Shown: positions 33,732 to 42,383 of the stretch, one piece after another
How the letters are laid out: each line of letters begins with the position of its first letter
Position numbering within the stretch: position 1 is the stretch's first letter
Assembly: GCA_963722575.1 (NCBI GenBank)
Contig: CAVRNR010000022.1
Coordinates: 1,364,001-1,428,000 of the forward strand
DNA: 64,000 nucleotides
Source of the DNA: Fen-178 sp963722575
GTDB taxonomy: Bacteria; Acidobacteriota; Terriglobia; Bryobacterales; Bryobacteraceae
Direction: 5' to 3'
The notes under the pieces: generated by a model
Database searches by the model: none
Seen by the model: only the letters and a program-made list of their open reading frames with translations
Told to the model about the DNA's origin: nothing
Made by a program: the position numbers and the translations under genes

Positions 33732-35027
33732 TCAGTTCCCCGGCTTCGGCTCGCGATACGGCTGCGGCTGGACGGTGGCGCCGGGCCGCACCTTCAACTG
33801 TCCTTCCACGATGATGCGTTCGCCGGGTTTGAGGCCCTGCTCCACGATCCACATCTCGCCGCTGCGATTGCCGGTGACGATGGCGCGCACCAGCGCCTTA
33901 TTGTCCGGGCCCACCGTGTATACGGTCTGCATACTCTGGATCTGCTGGACCGCTTTCTGCGGGATCTCGATGGCGCCTTTGCGTTCGTCCACCTGCACGC
34001 GAATGCGGCCGAACTGGCCCGGCAGCAGGGTGTGCCGGGCGTTGGGGAAGCTGGCCTGGAGTTCCAGCGTGCCGGTCTTCGGGTCCACCTGGTTGAGCAT
34101 GTCGGTGACGCGCCCCTTGGCGGGGAACTCGGAGCCGTCGGCCAGGACGAGCGTCAGTTGCCCGGCCGGCAATTGCCGCCCGCGTTTGGTCCAGGCGATG
34201 TATTCCGATTCGGTCACCTGGAAGCGGACCCACATGGGATCGAGCGGAACGATGGTCGAGAGCGGTTGCGCCGCCGTGGGCGTCACCAGCCCGCCCACCG
34301 GCACCAGCGAATCGCCGATGCGGCCGCCGATGGGCGCACGAATGGTGCCGTACTCGAGATTCAGCTCGGCGGTGTCGAGCGCGCCCTGGTTCGATACGAC
34401 CCGCCCCTCGGTGGAAGCGATCTGCGTTTTGGTGGAGAGCGCGGTTTGTTCGACGGTGGCCTGGTTGGCCTTCACGGTCTCCTCGGCGGCGCGCAACGCG
34501 GCCACGGCGGCGTCGAGATCCTGCTGCGAAGCGGCGTCGGCCGCGACCAGCGGCTTCAGACGTTCGTCGTCCTGCCGCGCCTTCACCAGGTTGGCCTCGG
34601 CGGAGGCCAGGCTCGCCTGCGCCTGCAACAGCGAAACCTGCTTGCGCGCGAAATCGAGGTCGGCCTCGCTCTGCCGCAAATTGCCGCGCGCCTGCTCCAC
34701 GGCGGCCTGAAACGGCCGCAGATCGAGCACGTACAGCACCTGGCCGGCCGCTACCTCGGCGCCCGGTTGGTAGAGCCAGCGGTCGACATAGCCCGTCACG
34801 CGGCTGCGTACCTCCACCATGTTGCGTGCGTAGGTTTGCGCGGCGAAATCGGAGAAGATGGGAACGTCGCGCGCCTGGACTTCCATCACCGTGACCAGAG
34901 GCGGCGCCGCGCTGGCCGGCCCGCTCCTCCCGCCCGAGGCCGTGCAGCCTTGGAGGAAAACAACTGCGAGAAGGAGGGCAATAGCAGCGTAGGGCAGGGC
35001 ATGGGCCCGCCGGGTCTGTCCTGGCAT
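33732..35027 (-). CDS. Efflux RND transporter periplasmic adaptor (AcrA-like MFP)
   Basis: The 431-residue lipoprotein (VVFLQGCTASGG lipobox) shows the lipoyl/hairpin/barrel order of membrane fusion proteins: VRSRVTGYVDRWLYQPGAEV, a long coiled-coil hairpin (ANLVKARQDDERLKPLVAAD), the return lipoyl strand (YGTIRAPIGGRIGDSLVPVG) and PGQFGRIRVQVDERKGAIEI. It joins the RND pump to the outer-membrane duct. It is the first gene of the operon. The divergent aldo/keto reductase gene begins 74 bases upstream, so promoters lie back to back. Confidence 0.93.
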   Translation of the reverse strand: MPGQTRRAHALPYAAIALLLAVVFLQGCTASGGRSGPASAAPPLVTVMEVQARDVPIFSDFAAQTYARNMVEVRSRVTGYVDRWLYQPGAEVAAGQVLYVLDLRPFQAAVEQARGNLRQSEADLDFARKQVSLLQAQASLASAEANLVKARQDDERLKPLVAADAASQQDLDAAVAALRAAEETVKANQATVEQTALSTKTQIASTEGRVVSNQGALDTAELNLEYGTIRAPIGGRIGDSLVPVGGLVTPTAAQPLSTIVPLDPMWVRFQVTESEYIAWTKRGRQLPAGQLTLVLADGSEFPAKGRVTDMLNQVDPKTGTLELQASFPNARHTLLPGQFGRIRVQVDERKGAIEIPQKAVQQIQSMQTVYTVGPDNKALVRAIVTGNRSGEMWIVEQGLKPGERIIVEGQLKVRPGATVQPQPYREPKPGN

Positions 35028-35100
35028 ACACTTCTATGTTCTCCTATTTTCCGTTGTGGCGTGGCGCCGGCGCGGCGAGTGTATGCTGAATAGGAGCCGT

Positions 35101-36036
35101 ATGGAAGACCCGATTCCGCTTGGCAAAACCGATATCCGCATCTCGCCCATCGGTTTGGGGACGTGGCAATGGGGCGACCGCGCCATGTGGAGCTATGGCG
35201 CCACCCACACCGATCACGACATCCACGAAGCATTCCGGAAGAGCATTGAGGGAGGCATCGACTTTTTCGATACCGCCGAGCTTTACGGCAAAGGGCGCTC
35301 GGAAGTGCTGCTGGGCGAGTGCCTGAAAGAGGCGGCTGGTGCGCCGGTGTTGGTGGCAACCAAGTTCGCACCGTTGCCGTACCGGCTGCGCAAGGGGGCG
35401 CTGGTAGAGGCGTTGCGCCGCAGCCTGGCGCGATTGGGGCTCACCCGCGTGGATCTTTACCAGATTCATTTTCCGTTCTCGCTGGTTCCGGTTGCGGTAT
35501 GGGCCAATGCGCTGGCGGACGCCGTGGAAGCGGGGCTGACGCGCTCGGTGGGGGTGTCGAATTACAGCGCCGCGCAGATGCGGCAGGCGCACGCAGTTCT
35601 CTCGCGGCGCGGCGTTCCTCTGGCCTCGAACCAGGTGGAGTATCATCTGCTGCACCGCAAGGTGGAGCGCAATGGCGTGCTGCAAACCTGCCGGGAACTG
35701 GGGGTCGCGTTGATCGCCTACAGCCCTCTGGCCAAGGGGCTGCTGACCGGCAAGTACACGCCGGAGAACCGCCCGCCGGGCATGCGCAAATACATGGCGC
35801 GCGGTGGAAAGCTCAGTTCCATCCAGCCGCTTCTGGGCCTGATGCGCGAGGTGGGACAGGCTCACGAAGGCAAGTCTCCGGCGCAGGTGGCGCTGAACTG
35901 GCTCGTCTGCAAGGGCGCGGTGCCCATACCCGGGGCGAAGAATGGCCACCAGGCGCAAGAAAACGCCGCCGCCACCGGGTGGCGGCTCGACGCCGCGGAA
36001 ATCGCCGCGCTCGACGAGATGGGGGCAATTCGGTGA
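35101..36036 (+). CDS. Aldo/keto reductase
   Basis: The 311-residue protein has the AKR tetrad: Asp and Tyr in GGIDFFDTAELYGKGRSE, Lys in VLVATKFAPLPY, His in VDLYQIHFPF, and cofactor motifs VGVSNYSAAQMRQA and PIPGAKNGHQAQENAAA. It reduces aldehydes or sugars with NADPH. ATG 35101 has TAGGAG upstream; the longer frame from 35056 has no support. The last four codons and stop lie within a perfect 30-base inverted repeat, which probably replaced the original 3' end. Confidence 0.88.
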   Translation: MEDPIPLGKTDIRISPIGLGTWQWGDRAMWSYGATHTDHDIHEAFRKSIEGGIDFFDTAELYGKGRSEVLLGECLKEAAGAPVLVATKFAPLPYRLRKGALVEALRRSLARLGLTRVDLYQIHFPFSLVPVAVWANALADAVEAGLTRSVGVSNYSAAQMRQAHAVLSRRGVPLASNQVEYHLLHRKVERNGVLQTCRELGVALIAYSPLAKGLLTGKYTPENRPPGMRKYMARGGKLSSIQPLLGLMREVGQAHEGKSPAQVALNWLVCKGAVPIPGAKNGHQAQENAAATGWRLDAAEIAALDEMGAIR

Positions 36037-36089
36037 CAGGCTACGAAACCCCCAAACTGTGGGGGTTTCGTAGCCTGTCACCGAATTGC
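36025..36089. repeat. Perfect 30-bp inverted repeat with 5-base loop (bidirectional terminator-like)
   Basis: 36025-36054 and 36060-36089 are exact reverse complements around AACTG. The left arm holds the stop codon of the aldo/keto reductase; the right arm ends 7 bases before the stop of the convergent GH35-type gene. It can form a very stable hairpin in RNA from either strand and could end both transcripts, although it lacks a T-run. Confidence 0.9.
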
Positions 36090-36095
36090 ACGGCG

Positions 36096-37874
36096 CTACC
36101 GGTAGCGGTAGAGCTTCACCCGCTGGATGCGGCCATTGGGAATCACGCCGCCGCCGAGCCGCATGGCTTTATCCGAGTCGCTCTCGTCACCATTGAGCCG
36201 GCGCCCGGGGATCCAGCGGCCGTCCACAAACGCGCCCTCTTCAATGGAGTCGATGCCGGCGGCCGAATCCCCCGGCGTCTTCGGAGAAAACCTGACGGTC
36301 ACCGGTCCGCTGGAGGCCGCGATGTACTCATCCGGTCCCACGGCGATGAAGAGCGCGCCGGCGCGATCCGGGATCCGGTATGGCGCGGGCGCGGGCAGGG
36401 GCGTCCCGGGCGGTACCGGCACGGGGTCGACGTGGCTGCTGACGTAGCTCACCGTCAGTACGTAGTTGCCCAGCGGGATCTTCTGCGGCGGTTCGCCCGC
36501 GATCGCCACTGCGCCGGCCATCGTGCCTTTTCCCTGATTTTCGAGAATCAGAGGCGTGAGCCGTGCGATGGTGTCGTAGCTTCGCGCCAGCGGCAGGTCC
36601 GCCAGTTCGATCCTGGTCCTGAAAGGACCCGTGAACAGCAGATCGTCGACCGAATTGGGGCTGAAGCGGCGCTCGAGTTCCCCCATCATGCCGGGTTCCA
36701 TGGTGAAAAAAAGCTCGTCGATGGCAAAGGGGCTGAAACCGATGGCATCGTGCTGCCCCATGACGTAGAAGATGTTGTAGTGGCCCGTGGCGTGAAAGGC
36801 CTCCGGGATGAACAACGGAAAGTCCGGCGTGTGGTGGTACCAGTTGACCCAGTCGGAGAAATTCAGGGAGTGGAGGTCGGGCGAACGGAAGTCGATGGCC
36901 GGCGCGCCCACTTTCCACAGGTCCGCCACGTGGGGCAGCGGGCCGCCGCTCGGATATGTTCCCGGCGGCCGGTCCCCCATGGAGCACCAGGTGTTCACGT
37001 ACATGGGCACCGGGTATTCGGCCTTGCCGGCGGCCGCCACCCGGCCGACGTAGCGCGCATAGTTCCAGGCCATGAAGATCTCATCCGTGTAGGCGGCTTT
37101 GCCGAAGACCTCTTCCCAGGTCCCGGATGTCCTGGCCCCGGCTGCCTCCCACGCCTTGCGGAACTCCGGATACAGAGTGTCCTTGTGGCTGGTCATATAG
37201 TCCAGCAACTCTCGTGGCACAGGTTCCGCGAACGCCTTGTTCGCCGCGGCGCTTCTGTCCCGCGAGTCGCCCAGAAGGCCCACCTCGTTTTCCACCTGGA
37301 TCATGATGACGCGGTGATGCGAGTCCACTTCCTTGACGTGCCGCATGAGCGCGGCAAAGGCGCGGCTATCGGCATCGAGGTTGGCCGCGCTGAATGTGGA
37401 CAGGGTCGCCGTATCCTTGCCGTCTTTGGTCTGCGCTCGGGGGAACCGGTCGAGGTTGGTCTTGACCCAGGCCGGAGGATAGCTGGATTCGCCGTTCTTC
37501 CAGCTTCCGAACCACAGGAACGCCAGCCGCAGATTGTGGCTTTGCGCCGCCTGGATCTGGGCGTCCACCAGGGTGAAATCCAACTGGCCCGGCTTAGGTT
37601 CCATTAACTCCCACTGGACGGGGGCCAGCACCGTGTTGAGATGCAGAGCGACCAGTTTCGACCAGACCGGCTTCATGAATTCGAGACTGGAGGTAGTGGA
37701 GTTACGCAGTTCTCCCGCCAGCATCAGAAATGGCTTGCCGTCGACGATCATCTGGGTGGCGGTGCCTTGCTTCCGCAAATGAGCGACACCCGAGTCCGGC
37801 TGAGCTTCGGCCGGTACCGCCAGCCAACCGAGACAGCACACGAAAAGGCAGCATAGGGTACTACGGATCTTCAT
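36096..37874 (-). CDS. GH35-type glycoside hydrolase (beta-galactosidase-like, DUF5597-like C-terminus)
   Basis: The 592-residue exported protein (signal MKIRSTLCCLFVCCLGWLAV) has a TIM-barrel with LMLAGELRNSTTSSLEFM, LHLNTVLAPVQWELMEPKPG, the likely acid/base Glu in VIMIQVENEVGLLG and the nucleophile Glu in FPLFIPEAFHATG. The C-terminal beta domain resembles the DUF5597 module of bacterial GH35-like enzymes. It should cleave terminal beta-linked galactose or similar sugars from plant polymers in the periplasm. ATG 37874 is used; a 14-codon upstream extension has no support. Confidence 0.85.
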   Translation of the reverse strand: MKIRSTLCCLFVCCLGWLAVPAEAQPDSGVAHLRKQGTATQMIVDGKPFLMLAGELRNSTTSSLEFMKPVWSKLVALHLNTVLAPVQWELMEPKPGQLDFTLVDAQIQAAQSHNLRLAFLWFGSWKNGESSYPPAWVKTNLDRFPRAQTKDGKDTATLSTFSAANLDADSRAFAALMRHVKEVDSHHRVIMIQVENEVGLLGDSRDRSAAANKAFAEPVPRELLDYMTSHKDTLYPEFRKAWEAAGARTSGTWEEVFGKAAYTDEIFMAWNYARYVGRVAAAGKAEYPVPMYVNTWCSMGDRPPGTYPSGGPLPHVADLWKVGAPAIDFRSPDLHSLNFSDWVNWYHHTPDFPLFIPEAFHATGHYNIFYVMGQHDAIGFSPFAIDELFFTMEPGMMGELERRFSPNSVDDLLFTGPFRTRIELADLPLARSYDTIARLTPLILENQGKGTMAGAVAIAGEPPQKIPLGNYVLTVSYVSSHVDPVPVPPGTPLPAPAPYRIPDRAGALFIAVGPDEYIAASSGPVTVRFSPKTPGDSAAGIDSIEEGAFVDGRWIPGRRLNGDESDSDKAMRLGGGVIPNGRIQRVKLYRYR

Positions 37875-37938
37875 GTTCACGGGCTTCAGAGTAGCATTAT
37901 GCGCCGGCGCCGGCACGCGGCGGTGTTACCCTGTAGGG

Positions 37939-38838
37939 TTGCCGCGGCATCCTCTCTTCACGGCGTATCTCGCGCTTGGCGCAGTGTGCTTCTTCTGGGG
38001 GACCACGTACCTGGGCATCCGCATGTCCCTGGAGTCGTTTCCGCCGCTCATGCTGGTGTCGGTGCGCTACATGATTTCCGGCGCGATCCTGCTGCTGTTC
38101 GCGTGGGCGCGCGGCATCTACGTGCCGCGGGGGCGGGAACTGGCGGCGGCCTGCTTCAGCGGGTTTTTTACTCTGGGAGTGGGCAACGGCGCCCTGACGT
38201 TCACCGAATTGCTGATTCCGAGCGGGATGGCGGGTTTGATCATCACCACCCAGCCGTTCTGGATGGTGGGATTCGAGGCGCTGCTGCCAGGCGGGGAGCG
38301 GCTGCACGCGCCCACCATCGGCGGCATGGCCATCGGCCTGGCGGGGGCATCGCTCCTGTTCACCCCGGACGTGGGTGCGCATGGCATCGACCGCAACGTG
38401 CTGCATGGATTTCTGCTCCTGCAAGTCGGCCTGGCGGGGTGGTCGTTCGGGTCCATTTATCAGCGGCGGCAAGTGGGGAAAGCGCATTCGGTAATCGCCG
38501 GCGCGGTGCAACAACTGGCGGCGGGGCTGATACTGGCGCCGTTAGCGCTGGCCATCCACGCGCACCCGGTTCACTGGAGCGCGCGCGGCGTGGGAGCGCT
38601 GCTGTACCTGGTCTGTTTCGGGTCGCTCGTGGGGTACAGCGCGTACGTCTACGCCATGGACCGGCTGCCCGTGGCCATCGTTTCGGTCTACCCGTACGTG
38701 AATGCGGTGGTCGCGGTGGCGCTGGGGTGGCTGTTCTACCGCGAGCCGTTTGGCAGGCGCGAGGCGCTGGCGATGGCTATCATCTTCGCGGGAGTCGCCA
38801 TCGTCAAACGATATTCCCGCCACCCGGCGGCCGGCTGA
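37939..38838 (+). CDS. EamA/DMT-family transporter
   Basis: Ten membrane helices in two five-helix EamA repeats are visible, the first starting LALGAVCFFWGTTYLGIRMS, the second around GFLLLQVGLAGWSFGSIYQR and ending VAVALGWLFYREPFGRREAL. Such proteins export or import small metabolites. The start is uncertain: I use TTG 37939 because upstream residues do not resemble the family; ATG 37873 in the same frame would overlap the divergent GH35-type start. The 3' end overlaps the convergent zinc-ribbon gene by 35 bases. Confidence 0.85.
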   Translation: MPRHPLFTAYLALGAVCFFWGTTYLGIRMSLESFPPLMLVSVRYMISGAILLLFAWARGIYVPRGRELAAACFSGFFTLGVGNGALTFTELLIPSGMAGLIITTQPFWMVGFEALLPGGERLHAPTIGGMAIGLAGASLLFTPDVGAHGIDRNVLHGFLLLQVGLAGWSFGSIYQRRQVGKAHSVIAGAVQQLAAGLILAPLALAIHAHPVHWSARGVGALLYLVCFGSLVGYSAYVYAMDRLPVAIVSVYPYVNAVVAVALGWLFYREPFGRREALAMAIIFAGVAIVKRYSRHPAAG

Positions 38839-39433
38839 CGCGGCCAATCAGCTTGGCGCCGAGCGCGCCGCCGATCATGCTGAGGCAGGTGATGAAGAAG
38901 AACAACTGTGCCAGGAGGATTGCAATCTCCGGCCCGTTCTGAAAAACCTGGAGCATCTCCTTAACCCTGGGATCGGTCGCATTCTTTAACAACGCCTGAA
39001 ACATCTCGGCATTGCCCGAGGCGTTCAAGAGAATGACGAACCCGGTGATTAGAACCGCGAAGATCATGAACGTCAGGATGCCGGTCATCCAACCGATACG
39101 GACGCCAGACCCCAAGTCTAAGGGGCATCCGGTCCGGCGGCGGTACAAGAAGACCGCGAAGTAACCGGCCGCCAGCCAGTTCAGGTACGGCAGAAAACTC
39201 AAAACCGTTGCGATGACAGCTACCAGAAGTGCGATCCGCAGGGCCACGCGATTATGGAAGTTCATGGGCGCCGCTGGGGGATTCACGGCAGCCGGCGCGA
39301 GGGGTAAGGCGAACTCCGCATGCTCGGGAATGTGGATCTCGGGCACGACGAGTTCCCGCTGCGGCTTTCCGCACTTATGGCAGAAGAGAGCGTCGGGCGG
39401 CAACTGCGCGCCGCAGGTGCAGAATTCAGGCAT
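38804..39433 (-). CDS. Zinc-ribbon membrane protein (209 aa)
   Basis: The N-terminus is a zinc ribbon (FCTCGAQLPPDALFCHKCGK, four Cys). After a Pro-rich linker there are about four membrane helices: ALRIALLVAVIATVLSFLPY, LAAGYFAVFLYRR, MTGILTFMIFAVLITGFVIL and IAILLAQLFFFITCLSMIGG. The arrangement is common in acidobacteria but has no known role. ATG 39433 is chosen; a TTG three codons upstream is also possible. Confidence 0.75.
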   Translation of the reverse strand: MPEFCTCGAQLPPDALFCHKCGKPQRELVVPEIHIPEHAEFALPLAPAAVNPPAAPMNFHNRVALRIALLVAVIATVLSFLPYLNWLAAGYFAVFLYRRRTGCPLDLGSGVRIGWMTGILTFMIFAVLITGFVILLNASGNAEMFQALLKNATDPRVKEMLQVFQNGPEIAILLAQLFFFITCLSMIGGALGAKLIGRVSRPPGGGNIV

Positions 39434-39505
39434 GGCCGGCAACTAAAGGCACTTCCAGTGTGACGCAGGGGCGGCGGAGGAAGCAACTGTGATAGCTTTC
39501 TCCTC

Positions 39506-40477
39506 ATGGACAATATCACACTTCTGGTGCTGGCGGACCCCACCGAACCGCGCCTCGCGATGCTGGAGGAACTGCCTCCGGAAACCGGCATCGCCGTGGG
39601 AAATTCGGCGGAAGCCTTCGTGAGAGCGGCGCCCGACGCCACCGTGATCTTCAACTGGTCGCTGGCGGCCGACTTGCAGCGCGAGGTGTTTCGCATGTGC
39701 CCGAACCTCGAGTGGGTGCACTCGCGCTCGGCCGGGCTGGACGGCCTGCTCTTTCCGGAGCTGGTGGAAAGCCCCGTGCGGCTCACCAACGGGAGCGGCA
39801 TTTACAGCGAGTCGCTGGGCGAATTCGTGGTGGGCGCGATCCTCTATTTCGCGAAGGATTTCCGCCGCATGATCCGTAACCAGGCGGCCGGCGCGTGGGA
39901 GCCGTTCGACATCGTGGAAGCGAGCGGCCAGACGGTGGGGATCGTGGGATATGGCGACATCGGCCGCGCGGTGGCCACCCGCGTGCACGCCCTCGGAATG
40001 CGGGTGCTGGGCATGAAACGCCACGGGCCGCCGGCGCACGAGCCCGACCCGCTGGCCGAGCGGATCTATGGGCCGGAGGAGCGTATCGAGATGATCTCGC
40101 GCTCCGATTACGTGGTGGCGGCGGCGCCGCTGACTCCGGAAACGCTGGGCCTGATCGGCGAGCCGGAGTTGGCCGCCATGAAACCGGATGCGGTATTAAT
40201 CAATGTGGGCCGCGGCCCGGTAATCCAGGAAGCCGCGCTAATCAGAGCCCTTTCGGAACAGCGCATCAAGGGCGCGGCGCTGGATGTTTTCGACACGGAG
40301 CCGCTGCCCCAGGGCCATCCCTTCTACAAGCTGGAAAACGTGCTCCTCTCCCCGCACTGCGCGGACCACACGCCCGACTGGCTGGACCAGGCGATGCGGT
40401 TCTTTTTGGCGCAATTCGAGCGGTTCCGCAAGGGTGAACCGCTGAAAAACGTGGTGGAAAAGAAGCTGGGGTATTGA
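39506..40477 (+). CDS. D-2-hydroxyacid dehydrogenase (NAD-dependent)
   Basis: The 323-residue protein has the NAD-binding motif TVGIVGYGDIGRAVATR, the catalytic Arg in VLINVGRGPVIQEAAL, Glu in DVFDTEPLPQGHPFY and His in LLSPHCADHTPDW. It reduces 2-oxoacids to D-2-hydroxyacids or the reverse. N-terminal residues are less typical and do not reveal the substrate (phosphoglycerate, glyoxylate or others). The downstream BlaI-like gene follows after an independent promoter. Confidence 0.88.
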   Translation: MDNITLLVLADPTEPRLAMLEELPPETGIAVGNSAEAFVRAAPDATVIFNWSLAADLQREVFRMCPNLEWVHSRSAGLDGLLFPELVESPVRLTNGSGIYSESLGEFVVGAILYFAKDFRRMIRNQAAGAWEPFDIVEASGQTVGIVGYGDIGRAVATRVHALGMRVLGMKRHGPPAHEPDPLAERIYGPEERIEMISRSDYVVAAAPLTPETLGLIGEPELAAMKPDAVLINVGRGPVIQEAALIRALSEQRIKGAALDVFDTEPLPQGHPFYKLENVLLSPHCADHTPDWLDQAMRFFLAQFERFRKGEPLKNVVEKKLGY

Positions 40478-40502
40478 CATACGAAGAACTTCGTAGTAAG
40501 GT
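40474..40502 (+). promoter_or_regulatory. blaI-like promoter with operator in the spacer
   Basis: TTGACA (40474-40479), 17 bases, TAAGGT (40497-40502). The spacer is a palindrome, TACGAAGAACTTCGTA (40480-40495), similar in shape to BlaI/MecI operators (TACTACATATGTAGTA). Predicted RNA start is at about 40509, next to the ATG at 40511, so the mRNA would be leaderless. The -35 box overlaps the stop codon of the dehydrogenase gene. Confidence 0.7.
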
Positions 40503-40510
40503 TGTCGTAT

Positions 40511-40897
40511 ATGTCCGGCAACCCGCCCAGGCCCACCGACGCCGAACTCGAACTGCTGACCGTGCTGTGGAGCCGCGGGCCGTCGACGGTGCGGGACGTT
40601 CACGAAACTATCGCCCGCCGCAGGCCCACGCAGTACACCACGGTGCTCAAGCAGATGCAGATCATGGCCGCGAAAGGCCTGCTCAGCCGCGATGAGAAGC
40701 AGCGGGCGCACGTCTATGCAGCCGCGCAACCGAGAGAATGGACCCAACGCCAGCTTGCGGGCGATTTTCTGCGGCGCGCGTTCGACGGCTCCGCCGCCCG
40801 CCTGATGGTAGGCGCGCTTTCCGCCCGCAAGACCTCGAAAAAGGAACTGGCCGAGCTGCGCAGGCTGCTCGACGAGTACGAAAGGGGGACGCCATGA
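40511..40897 (+). CDS. BlaI/MecI/CopY-family transcriptional repressor
   Basis: The 128-residue protein has the winged helix of BlaI: PTDAELELLTVLWSRGPSTV, RDVHETIARRRPTQYTTVLK, QMQIMAAKGLLSRDEKQRAH, and a dimerisation tail (ARKTSKKELAELRRLLDEYE). In BlaI/BlaR pairs the partner peptidase senses a signal and the repressor is cleaved. The ATG has no ribosome site and sits 8 bases after the -10 box, so leaderless translation is likely. Its stop overlaps the next start (ATGA). Confidence 0.92.
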   Translation: MSGNPPRPTDAELELLTVLWSRGPSTVRDVHETIARRRPTQYTTVLKQMQIMAAKGLLSRDEKQRAHVYAAAQPREWTQRQLAGDFLRRAFDGSAARLMVGALSARKTSKKELAELRRLLDEYERGTP

Positions 40898-42351
40898 CGC
40901 TCATCCAAACCTGGGTGCAAACTCCGCTGGCGCAAGCCATCGGCTGGACGCTGGTTCACTCGTTGTGGGAAGGCGCGCTGGTGGCGCTGGTTCTGGCGGC
41001 GGCGCTGTGGGCCTTCCGTTCTTCCCGCGCCCGGTATGCCGCGGCCTGCCTGGCGATGCTCGTAATGCTGGCGGGCTTCGGTTTCACTTTCGCGCGCCTG
41101 ATGCCGCGGGGAAGCCACGTCTCTACCATTGCGAATGCCCGCGGCGCTTTGCTCCCGGCTGGTTTCGACGAGCCGAAAGGCCTGGTGCAACGTAGCGCGG
41201 CCGGTTTCCTGCCGTGGCTGGCCCCATTCTGGGTTTTGGGAGTTGCGATCTTCCACCTGCGGAGCCTGGCAAGCTGGATGGCGGCGCGGCGTCTGCGGCG
41301 AACGGGAGTGTGTCTGGCGCCCGATGTCTGGCGGGAGCGCCTCAAGCGGCTCGGAGCGCGGGTGCGGCTCTCCAGGCCGGTCACGCTGCTGGAATCCTGC
41401 CTGGCCGAGGTGCCGGTGGTGATCGGCTATGTGCGTCCGGCGATCCTGATGCCGGTGGGCCTGTTCGCGGGTCTGCCCGCCGGACAGGTTGAAGCGATCC
41501 TGCTGCACGAGTTGGCGCACATCCGCCGCTACGATTACCTGGTCAACCTGCTACAGGCGTCCGTCGAGGGTTTCTTGTTTTACCACCCCGCGGTGTGGTG
41601 GATTTCCGGGTTGATCCGCGCCGAGCGCGAAAACTGTTGTGACGATCTGGTGGTGGCCACGAACGGCAACGCGCGCGAATACGCGGCTGCATTGGCCGCC
41701 TTGGAACAGAACCGCTGGTCCGCGCACGAAGCCGCGCCGGCCGCTACCGGAGGAAATCTCATGCAACGAATTCGCCGTCTGCTCGATCGGCCGGAAGCTC
41801 CGCGCCGCGCCTTGACCCCCATCTTCTCCGCTTGCATCCTGGCGATCACCGCCGCCGTAGTGCTGACGGCCTGGCAATCGACCACGCCCCAAGCGTCGCC
41901 GCCGCTGGCTACCCCGTATAACAAGTGGCTTACGGAGGACGTCGCGTACATCATCACGGACCAGGAGCGCGCCGCCTTCAAGAGCCTCACCACCGATGAA
42001 GAGCGCGAGCGGTTCATCGAGCAGTTCTGGCTGCGCCGCGACCCCACTCCGGGTACCGTCGAAAACGAATTCAAGGAAGAACACTACCGGCGCATTGCGT
42101 ATGCCAACGAGCATTTCGCTTCGAGCGTTCCCGGCTGGAAGACCGACCGCGGGCGGATTTACATCATCTACGGACCGCCCGACGAAATCGAATCGCACCC
42201 TGCCGGCGGCGCTTCCACCTACGCATCCCAGCAGTGGCGCTACCGCCTCATCAGTGGGGTGGGCACCAACGTCGTCGTTGAGTTCGTGGACCGCACCGGG
42301 AAGGGCGAGTACCGTATGACGCGCGACCCATCCAATAGACCTGCACGGTGA
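40894..42351 (+). CDS. BlaR1-like M56 membrane peptidase fused to a GWxTD domain
   Basis: The 485-residue protein has membrane helices at the N-terminus (IGWTLVHSLWEGALVALVLA; AAACLAMLVMLAGFGFTFA), the M56 zinc site LLHELAHIRRYDYL with the downstream Glu in RAERENCCDDLVVA, and a fourth helix (SACILAITAAVVLTAW). Instead of the penicillin-binding sensor of BlaR1 it carries a periplasmic GWxTD domain (YNKWLTEDVAYIITDQE, RFIEQFWLRRDPTPG, IYIIYGPPDEIE). This exchange is known from acidobacteria. It is coupled to the repressor by a 4-base overlap. The signal is unknown. Confidence 0.9.
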   Translation: MTLIQTWVQTPLAQAIGWTLVHSLWEGALVALVLAAALWAFRSSRARYAAACLAMLVMLAGFGFTFARLMPRGSHVSTIANARGALLPAGFDEPKGLVQRSAAGFLPWLAPFWVLGVAIFHLRSLASWMAARRLRRTGVCLAPDVWRERLKRLGARVRLSRPVTLLESCLAEVPVVIGYVRPAILMPVGLFAGLPAGQVEAILLHELAHIRRYDYLVNLLQASVEGFLFYHPAVWWISGLIRAERENCCDDLVVATNGNAREYAAALAALEQNRWSAHEAAPAATGGNLMQRIRRLLDRPEAPRRALTPIFSACILAITAAVVLTAWQSTTPQASPPLATPYNKWLTEDVAYIITDQERAAFKSLTTDEERERFIEQFWLRRDPTPGTVENEFKEEHYRRIAYANEHFASSVPGWKTDRGRIYIIYGPPDEIESHPAGGASTYASQQWRYRLISGVGTNVVVEFVDRTGKGEYRMTRDPSNRPAR

Positions 42352-42383
42352 ATTTCCTGGTGGATTAGCAGGGGAGGCTTCGT

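Noticed and set aside
31221..35093. A 1290-codon plus-strand open frame
   Set aside because: It lies antisense to the RND pump and adaptor genes, is full of His/Arg/Gly typical of GC-rich shadow frames, and has no family signature.
35319..37607. A 762-codon plus-strand open frame
   Set aside because: It spans the aldo/keto reductase in another frame and the antisense of the GH35-type gene, so it is not a gene.
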